Below, one piece after another: positions 35,401 to 45,234 of a DNA stretch of 64,000 nt (positions are counted from its first letter, which is position 1; every line of letters starts with the position of its first letter). A model generated the notes under the pieces. The model did not search any database. It worked only from the letters and a program-made list of their open reading frames with translations, and was not told where the DNA came from. The DNA is from CAYPEL01 sp036479985 (lineage in GTDB: Bacteria; Pseudomonadota; Gammaproteobacteria; DSM-19610): assembly GCA_965224815.1 (NCBI GenBank), contig CBDDAF010000003.1:806001-870000 (forward strand), read 5' to 3'. Both the position numbers and the translations under genes were made by a program.

Positions 35401-36750
35401 TTAATTCGGCAACCAGTGCAATAACGCATCAGCCGACATTGGCTTCGTAAAATAGAAACCCTGCATTTGTTCACAACTCATTTCCTGTAGCGCATTCATT
35501 TGTGCTTTATTTTCAACACCGTTTGCAGCTGTTCTTAAACCGACACCCTGTGCCATGGTAAAGATACCCGCTGAAACAGCGCGATTCCGTTTATCCATTG
35601 GCAATCCTTTGACGAGTTCAGAATCGATTTTTAATCCAGTTAAGGGTAATCTGATAATTTCAGTCAATGATGAATGACCAGATCCAAATCTATCCACGGT
35701 TATCTTGATGCCAATAGCCTGTAGTTCATGTAATAAACGCTGACTCAGTTCAAGATTATTCAATAGCGTTTGTTCATCAATTTCAAGCTCGAGCAAGGCA
35801 GGTGGTAAACTGGAATTATAAAGCGCATCCAGCATAGACAATAAAAATCCCGTATCAGAAAACTGCCGCGCTGAAATATTTAATGTCACCTTAATAGGTG
35901 AATGCCCTTCTGTTTGTAAGCGGAACGCGAGCCTGCAGGCTTCCTCTGCCAAACGTTCGCCAACGGGTATAACCAATCCGGTTTCTTCTAATACCGGCAT
36001 AAACTGATCCGGCTTGAGCATGCCATGCTCAGGGTGATGCCAGCGAATCAAAGCTTCAATACCAATAGTACGTTCACCTGATGAATCAAAGATTGGCTGA
36101 TACACAAGCTGTAATTGATCAGACTGTGCTGCCTGTTGAAGCTCACTGCTTTGCTTGAGATCCTCGATGGCATTATGTCCCATCATCTGTGGCGTCAAGC
36201 TGAAAGTACCATGCCCACTCTCACTAGCTGTATCAAGCGCCATTTTAGCTTGCGTCCAAAGCTGGCTGCACATGAATCCGTCAATGGGGAAAAGGCTTGC
36301 GCCAGTAAAATAGTTAACCGATATTAATCTCTTTTCTATATGAAAAGGATGCGACAATGCCGCATGGATTTTCTCGATGGCCAAAGGCACAACAGAGGGA
36401 TCGCGAATTTCCTCAAGCAGTATGGCAAACAATCCGTCACCAATACTTGCCAACGTATCCCCTCTGCGTAAACAACTGCCAATCCGGGAAAGTGTGAGCT
36501 TTAATAACTTGCCTGTGCCAGCAATCTGCGCACTATGTTTCTCATCATAAAATCCATCAATACGAACCATCAGCAGCATCACCTGCCGGTCATTGCGATC
36601 AGCGCGATACAGTGATTGATGGAATCGGCCTGCAAATGCACGGTGATCGCAAAAACGCGAATCAGCTTCCGGGAAGCCGGATACAGCATTAGATTGCCGA
36701 AGCGCCGACTGCTCGGTCAAATCATTTGAGTCTTTATTCGAATCACTCAT
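35401..36750 (-). CDS. GGDEF-EAL protein, probable cyclic-di-GMP phosphodiesterase
   Basis: The N-terminal half is a degenerate diguanylate cyclase domain: the GGDEF loop reads S-I-G-D-G, so cyclase activity is unlikely. The C-terminal EAL domain is intact: EALIRWHHPEHG, the metal ligands in LNISARQFSD and ELEIDEQTLLNN, DRFGSGHSSL, and LKIDSELVKG. It should hydrolyse cyclic-di-GMP, a usual regulator of exopolysaccharide production. There is no membrane segment or sensor domain. The start is uncertain: ATG 36750 is used; GTG 36789 would add 13 residues. The upstream region is AT-rich with TTATA repeats. Confidence 0.88.
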   Translation of the reverse strand: MSDSNKDSNDLTEQSALRQSNAVSGFPEADSRFCDHRAFAGRFHQSLYRADRNDRQVMLLMVRIDGFYDEKHSAQIAGTGKLLKLTLSRIGSCLRRGDTLASIGDGLFAILLEEIRDPSVVPLAIEKIHAALSHPFHIEKRLISVNYFTGASLFPIDGFMCSQLWTQAKMALDTASESGHGTFSLTPQMMGHNAIEDLKQSSELQQAAQSDQLQLVYQPIFDSSGERTIGIEALIRWHHPEHGMLKPDQFMPVLEETGLVIPVGERLAEEACRLAFRLQTEGHSPIKVTLNISARQFSDTGFLLSMLDALYNSSLPPALLELEIDEQTLLNNLELSQRLLHELQAIGIKITVDRFGSGHSSLTEIIRLPLTGLKIDSELVKGLPMDKRNRAVSAGIFTMAQGVGLRTAANGVENKAQMNALQEMSCEQMQGFYFTKPMSADALLHWLPN

Positions 36751-36849
36751 TTTTTGTTGCTTGTTTTTATGTGGCTTGCCTACAGGCACCTCATTAAGAG
36801 CTATTCTAACGTTTTAGGATATAAGACACACGCCTGTTAAATAATAATT

Positions 36850-36869
36850 TTATATTATATTATATTATA
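36850..36869. repeat. Pentanucleotide repeat (TTATA)x4
   Basis: Four exact TTATA units sit in a very AT-rich stretch (36840-36905), with a second shorter run of the same type about 25 bases on. It lies between the divergent GGDEF-EAL and pepN genes. Confidence 0.85.
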
Positions 36870-37068
36870 TTTATTTCAATAAGTTATATTATATTTATAA
36901 TCTATTTTAGCGAATCAGATGCGCAGCTTGATTTACCAAATAGTTGAAGCCGAGCCGATTTGGCCGTTCGGGTAACAGCCTGGAAAGCGGTTAAATAATA
37001 ACCTCGTCTATTTGCATCTCAGGTAAAATTACTGGCTCACAAACCAATCATGAGCTGAGCCTACCACT

Positions 37069-39741
37069 ATGGATACCGCCAAAGACAAACTGGATACTGC
37101 ACCACGCGCCATCCTGCTGAAGAACTACACGGCTCCGGCATACTTCATCGATAGTGTTGATCTGCACTTCGAACTTGATCCAGAAAATACCCGCGTCAGC
37201 AATCGAATGCACGTCACTAGAAACGCTAGCATTGAAAATACTTCATCTGAACTTGAGTTGGATGGTTGTGAACTTGAACTGGTTTCAATCCATCTTAATG
37301 GCAAACAGCTTAACGATAAACAATATCGTTTAAGTGATGATAATAAATTGCTGATTTTACAAGCTCCCGATGAATTTGAGTTAACTATTGAAACGCTGAT
37401 ACACCCTGCTTCAAACACTGCCCTTGAAGGACTCTATGTTTCCAGCGGTATGTTTTGCACACAATGTGAAGCTGAAGGCTTCCGGCGAATCACCTATTTT
37501 CAGGATCGCCCAGACGTCATGGCTCGTTACACTACGACCCTGGTTGCAGATAAAACCACTTACCCCATCTTGCTCTCTAACGGCAACCTGATCGAACAGG
37601 GAGTTTTCGACGATGGACGTCACTGGGCAAAATGGCAAGACCCCTTTCCAAAACCCAGTTATCTGTTTGCGCTGGTAGCTGGCAATCTGATTTGTAAGCA
37701 AGATAATTTCACTACTGCTTCAGGGCGCTCAGTTGACCTGCACCTCTATGTCGAACCCGTCAATCAGGACAAATGCGATCATGCCCTGGCATCGCTCAAA
37801 CAGGCCATGCACTGGGACGAGGTTACTTATGGACGCGAATACGATCTCGATATTTTCATGATTGTGGCAGTAAATGACTTCAATATGGGCGCAATGGAAA
37901 ACAAGGGTTTAAATATCTTTAATTCTGCCTGCGTACTCGCCAGTCCGGAAACCGCCACAGATGCAGACTTCTACACCATCCAGAGCATCATCGGCCATGA
38001 ATATTTCCATAACTGGTCAGGCAACCGCGTTACCTGTCGGGACTGGTTCCAACTCAGCCTTAAAGAAGGCTTTACGGTTTTCCGTGACCAGGAGTTTAGT
38101 GCTGATCTGAACTCAAGACCTGTTAAACGTATTGCGGATGTGAATGTACTCAGAACCCATCAATTTGCACAGGATGCCGGGCCCATGGCACATCCGGTTC
38201 GTCCCGAGTCTTACATAGAGATCAGTAATTTCTACACAGTAACGATTTACAATAAAGGGGCCGAAGTCGTTCGGATGCTACACACCTTGCTGGGCAAGGA
38301 GGGCTTCCGTAAAGGCACCGATCTATATTTCCAACGCCATGACGGACAGGCGGTAACAACTGATGATTTTGTCAGCGCCATGGAAACGGCCAACGAAAAA
38401 GATTTTTCACAATTCAAACGCTGGTATAGCCAGGCCGGGACACCGGTTATCGACGTGACCGAACAGTACGATAATCAGAAGAATATCTATACCCTGACAT
38501 TACAACAACATTGCCCTGCAACATCGGGGCAAGCAGATAAACAGGCCTTCCATATCCCCCTGAGCATTGCCCTGCTTGACAACAAAGGCAATCCTTACTC
38601 ATTGCAACTCGACAACGAAACATCGTCAGCCAGTACGCAACGTGTCATTGAACTCAAGGATGAAAACCAGGATTTCACCTTTACGAATATAAACCAGCAA
38701 CCCGTATTGTCTATCAACCGCAGTTTTTCAGCCCCTGTAAAAATTAAACAGGTGCGTACTCATGAAGCACTAGCCTTCCTGCTCGCCCGGGATAATGATG
38801 CATTTAATCGTTGGGATGCCGGCCAGGAACTGTGCATTGCAGTTTTACTTGAACTCATCCAGGCCTCACAACAGGGTAAAACCCTGGCGCTCACAGAAAC
38901 GGTATCAAATGCGTTCGCCGCATTACTTGAAGATGACAAACTAGATCCTGCCCTGTTGGTTCAAATGTTAACTCTGCCCTCAGAAAGTTACCTCGCCGAC
39001 CAATGTGAGATTGTCGATGTTGACGCTATCCATACGGCCCGCGAATTTATGCGTAAAACACTGGCAACACAGCTAACAGATCAATTACTAGCTCACTATC
39101 ACCGCTGTTGTAACACTGATGATTATCATTTTGATGCTGACAGCATGGCAAACCGCTCGCTTAAAAATCTGTGCCTGGCCTACTTAATGGAAACCAATGA
39201 CAAATCTGCCCAAAAACTCTGCCTGGATCAGCTGCATCAGGCCAATAATATGACAGATTCTCTGACCGCTTTAAGTACCCTTGCACAGCACGACATCCCT
39301 GAAAGAAATGTCGAGCTAGAAAAGTTTTACACCCATTGGCAACAAGATCCGCTAGTCATCGATAAATGGTTTGCCATCCAGGCAAGTTCACGCCTGCCCA
39401 AAACACTTGAGCACGTAAAATCTTTACTCAAACACCCCGCCTTTGCCATGACTAACCCAAACAATGTACGCGCAGTCATTGGCCGCTTCTGCCACGGTAA
39501 CAGCGTGCGCTTTCATGCCAGTGACGGTTCTGGTTATCGTTTCCTGGCTGATCAGGTAATCGCTCTCGACTCACTGAACCCACAAATATCAGCGCGGTTG
39601 GTAAGTGCTATGAGCCGCTGGCGTCGTTTTGATGAGAAACGTCAAACACTCATGCAGTCAGAACTGGAGCGGATACTGAAAACAGAAACTCTGTCCAAAG
39701 ATGTGTATGAGATTGTTTCCAAGAGTTTGCAGAAACCATAA
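37069..39741 (+). CDS. pepN: Aminopeptidase N
   Basis: This M1-family zinc aminopeptidase has the GAMEN exopeptidase motif (MGAMENKG) and zinc site H-E-Y-F-H near residue 310 followed by the distal glutamate in LKEGFTVFRD. It has an N-terminal beta domain, a catalytic domain, a small beta-sandwich and a C-terminal helical domain, giving 890 residues as in E. coli PepN (about 870). It trims N-terminal residues of peptides in the cytoplasm. Start ATG 37069. It stands alone and is convergent with dusA; a long palindrome lies between. Confidence 0.97.
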   Translation: MDTAKDKLDTAPRAILLKNYTAPAYFIDSVDLHFELDPENTRVSNRMHVTRNASIENTSSELELDGCELELVSIHLNGKQLNDKQYRLSDDNKLLILQAPDEFELTIETLIHPASNTALEGLYVSSGMFCTQCEAEGFRRITYFQDRPDVMARYTTTLVADKTTYPILLSNGNLIEQGVFDDGRHWAKWQDPFPKPSYLFALVAGNLICKQDNFTTASGRSVDLHLYVEPVNQDKCDHALASLKQAMHWDEVTYGREYDLDIFMIVAVNDFNMGAMENKGLNIFNSACVLASPETATDADFYTIQSIIGHEYFHNWSGNRVTCRDWFQLSLKEGFTVFRDQEFSADLNSRPVKRIADVNVLRTHQFAQDAGPMAHPVRPESYIEISNFYTVTIYNKGAEVVRMLHTLLGKEGFRKGTDLYFQRHDGQAVTTDDFVSAMETANEKDFSQFKRWYSQAGTPVIDVTEQYDNQKNIYTLTLQQHCPATSGQADKQAFHIPLSIALLDNKGNPYSLQLDNETSSASTQRVIELKDENQDFTFTNINQQPVLSINRSFSAPVKIKQVRTHEALAFLLARDNDAFNRWDAGQELCIAVLLELIQASQQGKTLALTETVSNAFAALLEDDKLDPALLVQMLTLPSESYLADQCEIVDVDAIHTAREFMRKTLATQLTDQLLAHYHRCCNTDDYHFDADSMANRSLKNLCLAYLMETNDKSAQKLCLDQLHQANNMTDSLTALSTLAQHDIPERNVELEKFYTHWQQDPLVIDKWFAIQASSRLPKTLEHVKSLLKHPAFAMTNPNNVRAVIGRFCHGNSVRFHASDGSGYRFLADQVIALDSLNPQISARLVSAMSRWRRFDEKRQTLMQSELERILKTETLSKDVYEIVSKSLQKP

Positions 39742-39760
39742 ATTCACTTTTTACCCTGAG

Positions 39761-39880
39761 CAAGTTAGTCCCCGCCAATAGCGTATTTCGTGACTCGCTA
39801 TAAATACTTCCCTGTACGCTCGGCAGCAGCATCCCTGCTGCTGCCGGTCACGAAATACGCTATTGGCGGGGACTAACTTG
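39761..39880. repeat. 120-bp nested palindrome between pepN and dusA
   Basis: Two perfect 33-bp arms (39761-39793 and 39848-39880, beginning CAAGTTAGTCCCCGCCAATA) enclose 54 bases that contain a second perfect 10-bp hairpin CGGCAGCAGC / GCTGCTGCCG (39821-39846) with a 6-base loop. It is unrelated in sequence to the REP family in this window. Confidence 0.95.
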
Positions 39881-39920
39881 CAGCGTTGTATTATAGGCAC
39901 ATAAATCAAACATCAATTGT

Positions 39921-40904
39921 TTAGGATGATGAAACACAGGCCAGTGCCTGTTCAATTATTTCCGGTCCTGCTCCAGGTCGGTTAGTCTGCACACTCAATA
40001 CACGCCGCCAGTTTCTCGCACCCGGCACAGCCTTGAACAAACCAAGAATATGCCGTGTCAATTGATGTAGCCTGACACCTTCGCTTAATTGCTGTTCCAC
40101 ATAAGGCAGGAATTGCTCAATAACTTCATGACAAGACAACACTGAATCAGAATAGAGTCGTTCAACCTCGGCCAGTAAATAGGGGTTCTGATAAGCCGCA
40201 CGGCCGATCATCACACCATCAACGTGATTCAAATGCTGACTGATTTGATCTATCCCTGTTATGCCACCATTAATTGCGATAGGCAACTCCGGGAAATCGT
40301 TTTTCAACTGGTATACATAGGGATAATTAAGCGGCGGAATTTCCCGGTTTTGTTTTGGACTCAACCCCTGTAACCAGGCCTTACGCGCATGCACAATGAC
40401 ACACGCCACGCCGGCCTCTACCAACAAAGCCACAAAATCAGCTAATGACTGGTAACTATCCTGGTTATCAATACCAATCCGGGTTTTAACAGTGACTGGC
40501 ACATCCACAGCTTCGCGCATGGCGCTGACACATTCTGCAACCAGTTCAGGCTCTGCCATTAGACACGCACCAAAGCGACCAGATTGAACCCGATCACTCG
40601 GGCAACCAATATTCAGATTAATCTCATCAAATCCAGCCAGTGCACCCATGCGTGCACAATTGGCCAAATCAGCTGGATCAGAACCGCCCAGCTGTAATGC
40701 CAATGGATGTTCTGCTTCATTGAAACGCAGAAAACCTTCTGCATCTCCATGCAACAAGGCACCAGTAGTTAACATTTCTGTATACAAGCGCACATGCGGA
40801 CTAATCAATCTCAGAAAATATCGGCAATGCCGATCCGTCCAGTCCAGCATGGGTGCCACTGAAACCGGACAATTAAGGGGAATGTGTAATACAGGTTGAT
40901 TCAT
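39921..40904 (-). CDS. dusA: tRNA-dihydrouridine synthase A
   Basis: This FMN enzyme reduces uridines 20/20a of tRNA. The start SVAPMLDWTDRHCRYFLRL and YTEMLTTGALLHGD are characteristic of DusA. The catalytic cysteine is in NIGCPSDRVQSG near residue 100. TRIGIDNQDSYQSL, HARKAWLQGLSPKQN and INGGIT follow. Length 327 fits. Start ATG 40904 was preferred over a TTG four codons upstream. Single gene; convergent with pepN. Confidence 0.97.
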   Translation of the reverse strand: MNQPVLHIPLNCPVSVAPMLDWTDRHCRYFLRLISPHVRLYTEMLTTGALLHGDAEGFLRFNEAEHPLALQLGGSDPADLANCARMGALAGFDEINLNIGCPSDRVQSGRFGACLMAEPELVAECVSAMREAVDVPVTVKTRIGIDNQDSYQSLADFVALLVEAGVACVIVHARKAWLQGLSPKQNREIPPLNYPYVYQLKNDFPELPIAINGGITGIDQISQHLNHVDGVMIGRAAYQNPYLLAEVERLYSDSVLSCHEVIEQFLPYVEQQLSEGVRLHQLTRHILGLFKAVPGARNWRRVLSVQTNRPGAGPEIIEQALACVSSS

Positions 40905-41077
40905 TGATATAAGCAACGTCTAAATCTGGAACTGACCTGTTGGATGTGGTCACAAATCTTGTAAACAAGTGATTGAACAGTGAATTCTACTACACTCATT
41001 AGTATAGCGGTCGCTAAGACCATTACAGCATGGAAAAAGCTTAAACAGCTACTAACCACTAAAAAGGGAGACGTACC

Positions 41078-42604
41078 ATGACGGTACCTGACACGGGATT
41101 TATGCTCCGCTCGCTCGAGTATTTAGCATCCTTTATCATCATTTTATTTGCGCTGATGGTACTGGCAATCATTGTGGTCTACATAATGGATGTCACCCAG
41201 ACCAAGCAGGCTATCCGCCGTAATTATCCGGTGATTGGCCATTTTCGATACTTTTTCGAAGATATTGGTAAGTTTTTCCGCCAGTACTTTTTTGCCATGG
41301 ATCGGGAAGAAATGCCCTTTAACCGAGCTGAACGCTCCTGGGTATACCGCGCAGCAAAAGATCTGGATAACACCACTGCGTTTGGCTCCAGCCGAGCCTT
41401 GTCACCACCAGGAACTATCCTGTTCGTCAATTGCCCCTTCCCAACACTCGGTGAAGATGCCGCAGAAACCCAGCCAGTCACCATTGGCTCCTTTTGCAAG
41501 CAACCCTACACTGCAAAATCTTTATTTAATGTTTCAGGCATGAGCTTTGGCGCTCTATCTAAACCCGCCGTACAAGCCCTGTCGGCCGGTGCTGCAAAAG
41601 GTGGGTGCTGGGTAAACACAGGCGAAGGCGGCCTGTCGCCCTACCATCTGGAAGGCGATGCTGACATAGTATTTCAAATTGGAACCGCTAAATACGGTGT
41701 CCGCGATGAAGCCGGTAAACTCAGCGACGACAAATTGCGCGAGGTCGCCGCACACCCGCAAGTGAAAATGTTTGAAATCAAAATGAGCCAGGGTGCCAAA
41801 CCCGGTAAAGGCGGCATTCTTCCAGGCGGTAAGGTCACAGAAGAAATCGCCCAGATTCGTGGTATACCGGCGGGTGAGGACTCTATCAGCCCAAACCGGC
41901 ATCCTGACATAAACTCACTCGGCGATCTGTTAGATATGATTGATCGCATCCGTACTGTCACTGGCAAACCAGTCGGTTTCAAAGCTGTAATAGGTGCCTA
42001 TGGATGGCTCGATGAGCTGTGCACAGAAATTAACAAACGCGGCCCGAAATCTGCGCCTGACTTTATCACCATTGACAGCGCCGACGGTGGTACAGGCGCA
42101 GCACCTATGAGTCTGATGGACTACATGGGCTTGCCTGTTAAAGAAAGCCTGCCACTGGTTGCTGACACACTCACCAAACATGGTTTAAAAGAACGCATCA
42201 AACTGATTGCTTCAGGCAAGTTGATCACGCCCGCTGAAGTTGCATGGGCTTTATGTGTTGGTGCTGACTTTATCGTCTCCGCCCGTGGATTTATGTTTGC
42301 ACTGGGTTGCATTCAGGCACTGCACTGCAACAAAAACAACTGCCCAACCGGCATCACAACACATGACAAACGCTTGCAAAAAGGCTTGGTACCTACGGTC
42401 AAAGCCGAGCGCGTCGCCGATTACATCAAAAACCTGAACTACGAAGTAGGTGTGATTGCACATTCCTGTGGCGTTAAGGAGCCTCGCCAACTACGCCGCT
42501 TCCATGCCCGTATGGTCGCTGAAAATGGCCAGTCTGTCGGTCTCGACGAATTGTATGCCGCCAAAACTGCGCCTGCATCAGTCTCCAGCCTCAAAGTCAG
42601 CTAA
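41078..42604 (+). CDS. Membrane-anchored FMN-binding glutamate synthase-like protein
   Basis: An N-terminal membrane helix (residues ~12-38) is followed by an alpha/beta barrel like the FMN domain of glutamate synthase large subunit: GMSFGALSKPAVQALSAGA, GEGGLSPYH, GAKPGKGGILPG, DSADGGTGAAP. The 3Fe-4S-type cysteines lie in CIQALHCNKNNCPTGI. It lacks the amidotransferase domain, so it is not a complete glutamate synthase; the substrate is unknown. A GGGAG site precedes ATG 41078. It is followed by a composite repeat and galE. Confidence 0.9.
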   Translation: MTVPDTGFMLRSLEYLASFIIILFALMVLAIIVVYIMDVTQTKQAIRRNYPVIGHFRYFFEDIGKFFRQYFFAMDREEMPFNRAERSWVYRAAKDLDNTTAFGSSRALSPPGTILFVNCPFPTLGEDAAETQPVTIGSFCKQPYTAKSLFNVSGMSFGALSKPAVQALSAGAAKGGCWVNTGEGGLSPYHLEGDADIVFQIGTAKYGVRDEAGKLSDDKLREVAAHPQVKMFEIKMSQGAKPGKGGILPGGKVTEEIAQIRGIPAGEDSISPNRHPDINSLGDLLDMIDRIRTVTGKPVGFKAVIGAYGWLDELCTEINKRGPKSAPDFITIDSADGGTGAAPMSLMDYMGLPVKESLPLVADTLTKHGLKERIKLIASGKLITPAEVAWALCVGADFIVSARGFMFALGCIQALHCNKNNCPTGITTHDKRLQKGLVPTVKAERVADYIKNLNYEVGVIAHSCGVKEPRQLRRFHARMVAENGQSVGLDELYAAKTAPASVSSLKVS

Positions 42605-42659
42605 TAAACCCATATCGTGATTGGCGGCTAAACCAATGGCCGGTATGATGTGCATACGC

Positions 42660-42806
42660 AAGGAGCCACTGATTAATTCGTAAAACTCTGTAGGAGCGGC
42701 TTTAGCCGCGATAGCCAGCAACACCGCCCTTCGCGGCTAAAGCCGCTCCTACAAGAATATATAAAGTCAGCAATGACAAGATGCACGAATTATTCATAGG
42801 TTCCTC
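42660..42806. repeat. Composite REP/MITE-like element (copy 7)
   Basis: Left outer repeat AAGGAGCCACTGATTAATTC; REP core 42689-42753; right arm GCAATGACAAGATGCACGAA; right outer repeat eroded to ATAGGTTCCT. It lies 55 bases after the glutamate synthase-like gene and 38 before galE. Confidence 0.9.
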
Positions 42807-42844
42807 AAACTTTAAATAAATAAAAGAGAAAGGAATCATCCGTA

Positions 42845-43825
42845 ATGACTCACAAAACACTTGTTACTGGCGGCGCCGGTTATATCGGCAGCCATCTGGT
42901 CAGGCTACTCACAGCCGCTGGCCAGCCTGTTGTTGTCCTCGACAATCTATCAACCGGCTTTGCCAATGCTGTATTGGGTGCTGAATTAGTCGTTGGCGAT
43001 ACCGGCGACCAGGAACTGGTTTCACGCCTATTGAACGATCACAATATTGATACCGTAATTCATTTTGCAGCGCATACCATTGTGCCGGAATCGGTCTCTG
43101 ATCCGCTAAAATATTACGCCAATAACACCTGCTGTTCGCGCTCACTCCTGGCCTGCTGTCAGGCAGCCGGGGTAAAGCATTTCATTTTTTCATCGACCGC
43201 TGCTGTTTACGGTATTCCTGATGACACGGCTTGTAGCGAAGACAGTCCTCTCTCACCGATCAATCCTTATGGCATGTCAAAACTAATGACTGAAACCATG
43301 CTGCGCGATCTGGGTAAGGCCTCTGACATGCGGCATGTGATTTTGCGTTACTTTAATGTTGCTGGTTCTGACCCTGAAGGTAAGATTGGCCAGTCTACTG
43401 ATAAGGCCACCCTGTTAATCAAGGTCGCCGCTGAAGTTGCTGTTGGCAAACGTGAGCAACTTTATGTCTTCGGCACCGACTATCCAACGGCAGACGGCAC
43501 AGGTGTACGCGATTATATTCACGTCGATGACCTGGCCGACGCGCATATCAAGGCATTGGAATATTTACGTGACGGCGGTGAATCGCAAACGCTGAATTGT
43601 GGTTACGGACATGGATATAGTGTTCGCGAAGTGATTGATGCCGTGAATCGCGTCAATGGCTCGCCTATCAAAGTTATTGAACAGGATAAACGTGCAGGTG
43701 ACCCGCCCGCACTGATTGCAAAAGCAGAAAAGATTCGTGAAACACTCGACTGGACACCCAAATATGATGATCTGGATTTTATTGTAAAGACATCTTTGGA
43801 ATGGGAAAAAAAGCTGCTTGGATAA
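42845..43825 (+). CDS. galE: UDP-glucose 4-epimerase
   Basis: This short-chain dehydrogenase-type epimerase has the NAD-binding glycine motif GGAGYIGSH at the N-terminus, the catalytic S/T (FSSTAAVYG) and the Y-x3-K pair in PYGMSKLM. Also present are RYFNVAGSDPEG and DYIHVDDLADAH. It interconverts UDP-glucose and UDP-galactose and can supply sugar donors to the polysaccharide loci on either side. Length 326 is normal. Start ATG 42845, with AGGA about ten bases upstream. A REP begins two bases after the stop. Confidence 0.96.
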   Translation: MTHKTLVTGGAGYIGSHLVRLLTAAGQPVVVLDNLSTGFANAVLGAELVVGDTGDQELVSRLLNDHNIDTVIHFAAHTIVPESVSDPLKYYANNTCCSRSLLACCQAAGVKHFIFSSTAAVYGIPDDTACSEDSPLSPINPYGMSKLMTETMLRDLGKASDMRHVILRYFNVAGSDPEGKIGQSTDKATLLIKVAAEVAVGKREQLYVFGTDYPTADGTGVRDYIHVDDLADAHIKALEYLRDGGESQTLNCGYGHGYSVREVIDAVNRVNGSPIKVIEQDKRAGDPPALIAKAEKIRETLDWTPKYDDLDFIVKTSLEWEKKLLG

Positions 43826-43827
43826 CT

Positions 43828-43894
43828 TGTATGAGCGGCTTCAGCCGCGAAAGAATGTTGTTAACGGCCCATCGCGGCTGAAGCCGCTCCTACA
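43828..43894. repeat. REP hairpin (copy 8)
   Basis: Left arm TGTATGAGCGGCTTCAGCCG (one change from consensus), right arm ATCGCGGCTGAAGCCGCTCC plus TACA. It sits between the convergent galE and DAHP synthase genes. Confidence 0.92.
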
Positions 43895-43905
43895 GAACAA
43901 ACTAC

Positions 43906-44979
43906 TTACGCTGTTGCTTGAGTTTTAAATTCTCGCCGCTTACGAACCGCTTCAGCCAGCTGATCTAATATCGGGATTGTCTGTTCCCAGGCAATACAGG
44001 CATCGGTAATACTCTTACCATATTCGAGTTCACTACCCGGCGCGCTGTCTTGACGACCTTCTTTCAAATGACTCTCAATCATGACACCCATTAGTGCAGC
44101 ATTACCTGCTGCAACCTGCGCTGCGACAGCCTCACCAACGACCGACTGGCGCTGATATTGCTTTGCGCTGTTACCATGACTGCAATCAATCATAATCTTG
44201 GGGACCAGACCCGCTGAGCCTAATTCAAGGGTTGCCTGAGTAACACTTTCAACGTCAAAGTTCGGCAGCTTTCCACCTCGCAATATCATATGGCAATCTT
44301 CATTACCCGTAGTTGCAAAAATGGCAGAACGGCCTTCCTTGGTCAACGACAGGAAATGGTGCGGACGCGATGCAGAACGAATAGCATCAATCGCAATGTT
44401 TAAAGAACCGTCCGTACCGTTTTTAAAACCGACTGGGCAAGACAATCCCGAGGCTAATTCACGGTGTACCTGACTTTCAGTCGTACGCGCTCCGATGGCA
44501 CCCCAACTAATTAAGTCTGATATATATTGCGGTGTTAACAAATCGAGATATTCAGTCGCTGCGGGTACACCCTGATCATTAATTTTCAACAACAGTTCAC
44601 GCGCCAGACGTAAACCCTTATTAATTTCATAACTTCCATCCAGATTTGGATCGTTGATCAAACCTTTCCAGCCTACCGTAGTACGTGGCTTTTCAAAATA
44701 CACACGCATTACCAGTAACAGGTCATCTGAATATTTACTGATAGCTTGCTTTAATAAACCAGCGTATTCCAGTGCCGCCTCGGGATCATGTATCGAACAG
44801 GGGCCTGAGATAACCAGCAACCTGTCATCACCGTTATGCAAAACGTCGTGAATTGCAGAGCGTGCTTCAAAGGTTGTTTGTGCAGTTTGATCAGTGATGG
44901 GTAACTGTGCTTGCAGTTCAGCGTACGAAACGACCTCCTTAACATCCAGAATTCGCAGGTCGTCTGTTTTGTAAAGCAT
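43906..44979 (-). CDS. 3-deoxy-7-phosphoheptulonate (DAHP) synthase, class I
   Basis: This enzyme condenses phosphoenolpyruvate and erythrose-4-phosphate, the first step of the shikimate pathway. Class I AroF/G/H signatures are visible: SGPCSIHDPEAALEYA, RVYFEKPRTTVGWKGL, GARTTESQVHRELASGL, PVGFKNGTDG, and DCSHGNSAKQ. Start ATG 44979 (MLYKTDDLRI) was chosen; the frame is open further upstream only because it reads through the tRNA-Pro gene. Length 357 is normal. Which amino acid gives feedback inhibition cannot be told from the sequence. Confidence 0.96.
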   Translation of the reverse strand: MLYKTDDLRILDVKEVVSYAELQAQLPITDQTAQTTFEARSAIHDVLHNGDDRLLVISGPCSIHDPEAALEYAGLLKQAISKYSDDLLLVMRVYFEKPRTTVGWKGLINDPNLDGSYEINKGLRLARELLLKINDQGVPAATEYLDLLTPQYISDLISWGAIGARTTESQVHRELASGLSCPVGFKNGTDGSLNIAIDAIRSASRPHHFLSLTKEGRSAIFATTGNEDCHMILRGGKLPNFDVESVTQATLELGSAGLVPKIMIDCSHGNSAKQYQRQSVVGEAVAAQVAAGNAALMGVMIESHLKEGRQDSAPGSELEYGKSITDACIAWEQTIPILDQLAEAVRKRREFKTQATA

Positions 44980-45028
44980 GTTGTTATTCCAGCAGGCGGC
45001 AAGCCCATGGTGGTAGTAAATGTAAATA

Positions 45029-45108
<80 letters not shown>

Positions 45109-45234
45109 TGAAGACGCATGATACCGTATTGCAGGCAATTAGAAAAAGGGCAAACTAGCTCTCAACCCGTGTATTCAGGCGTGAGTGTAGTTTCTCAATG
45201 GTTTGAAACCGCGCAAAAATATTAGCGGATTTAA

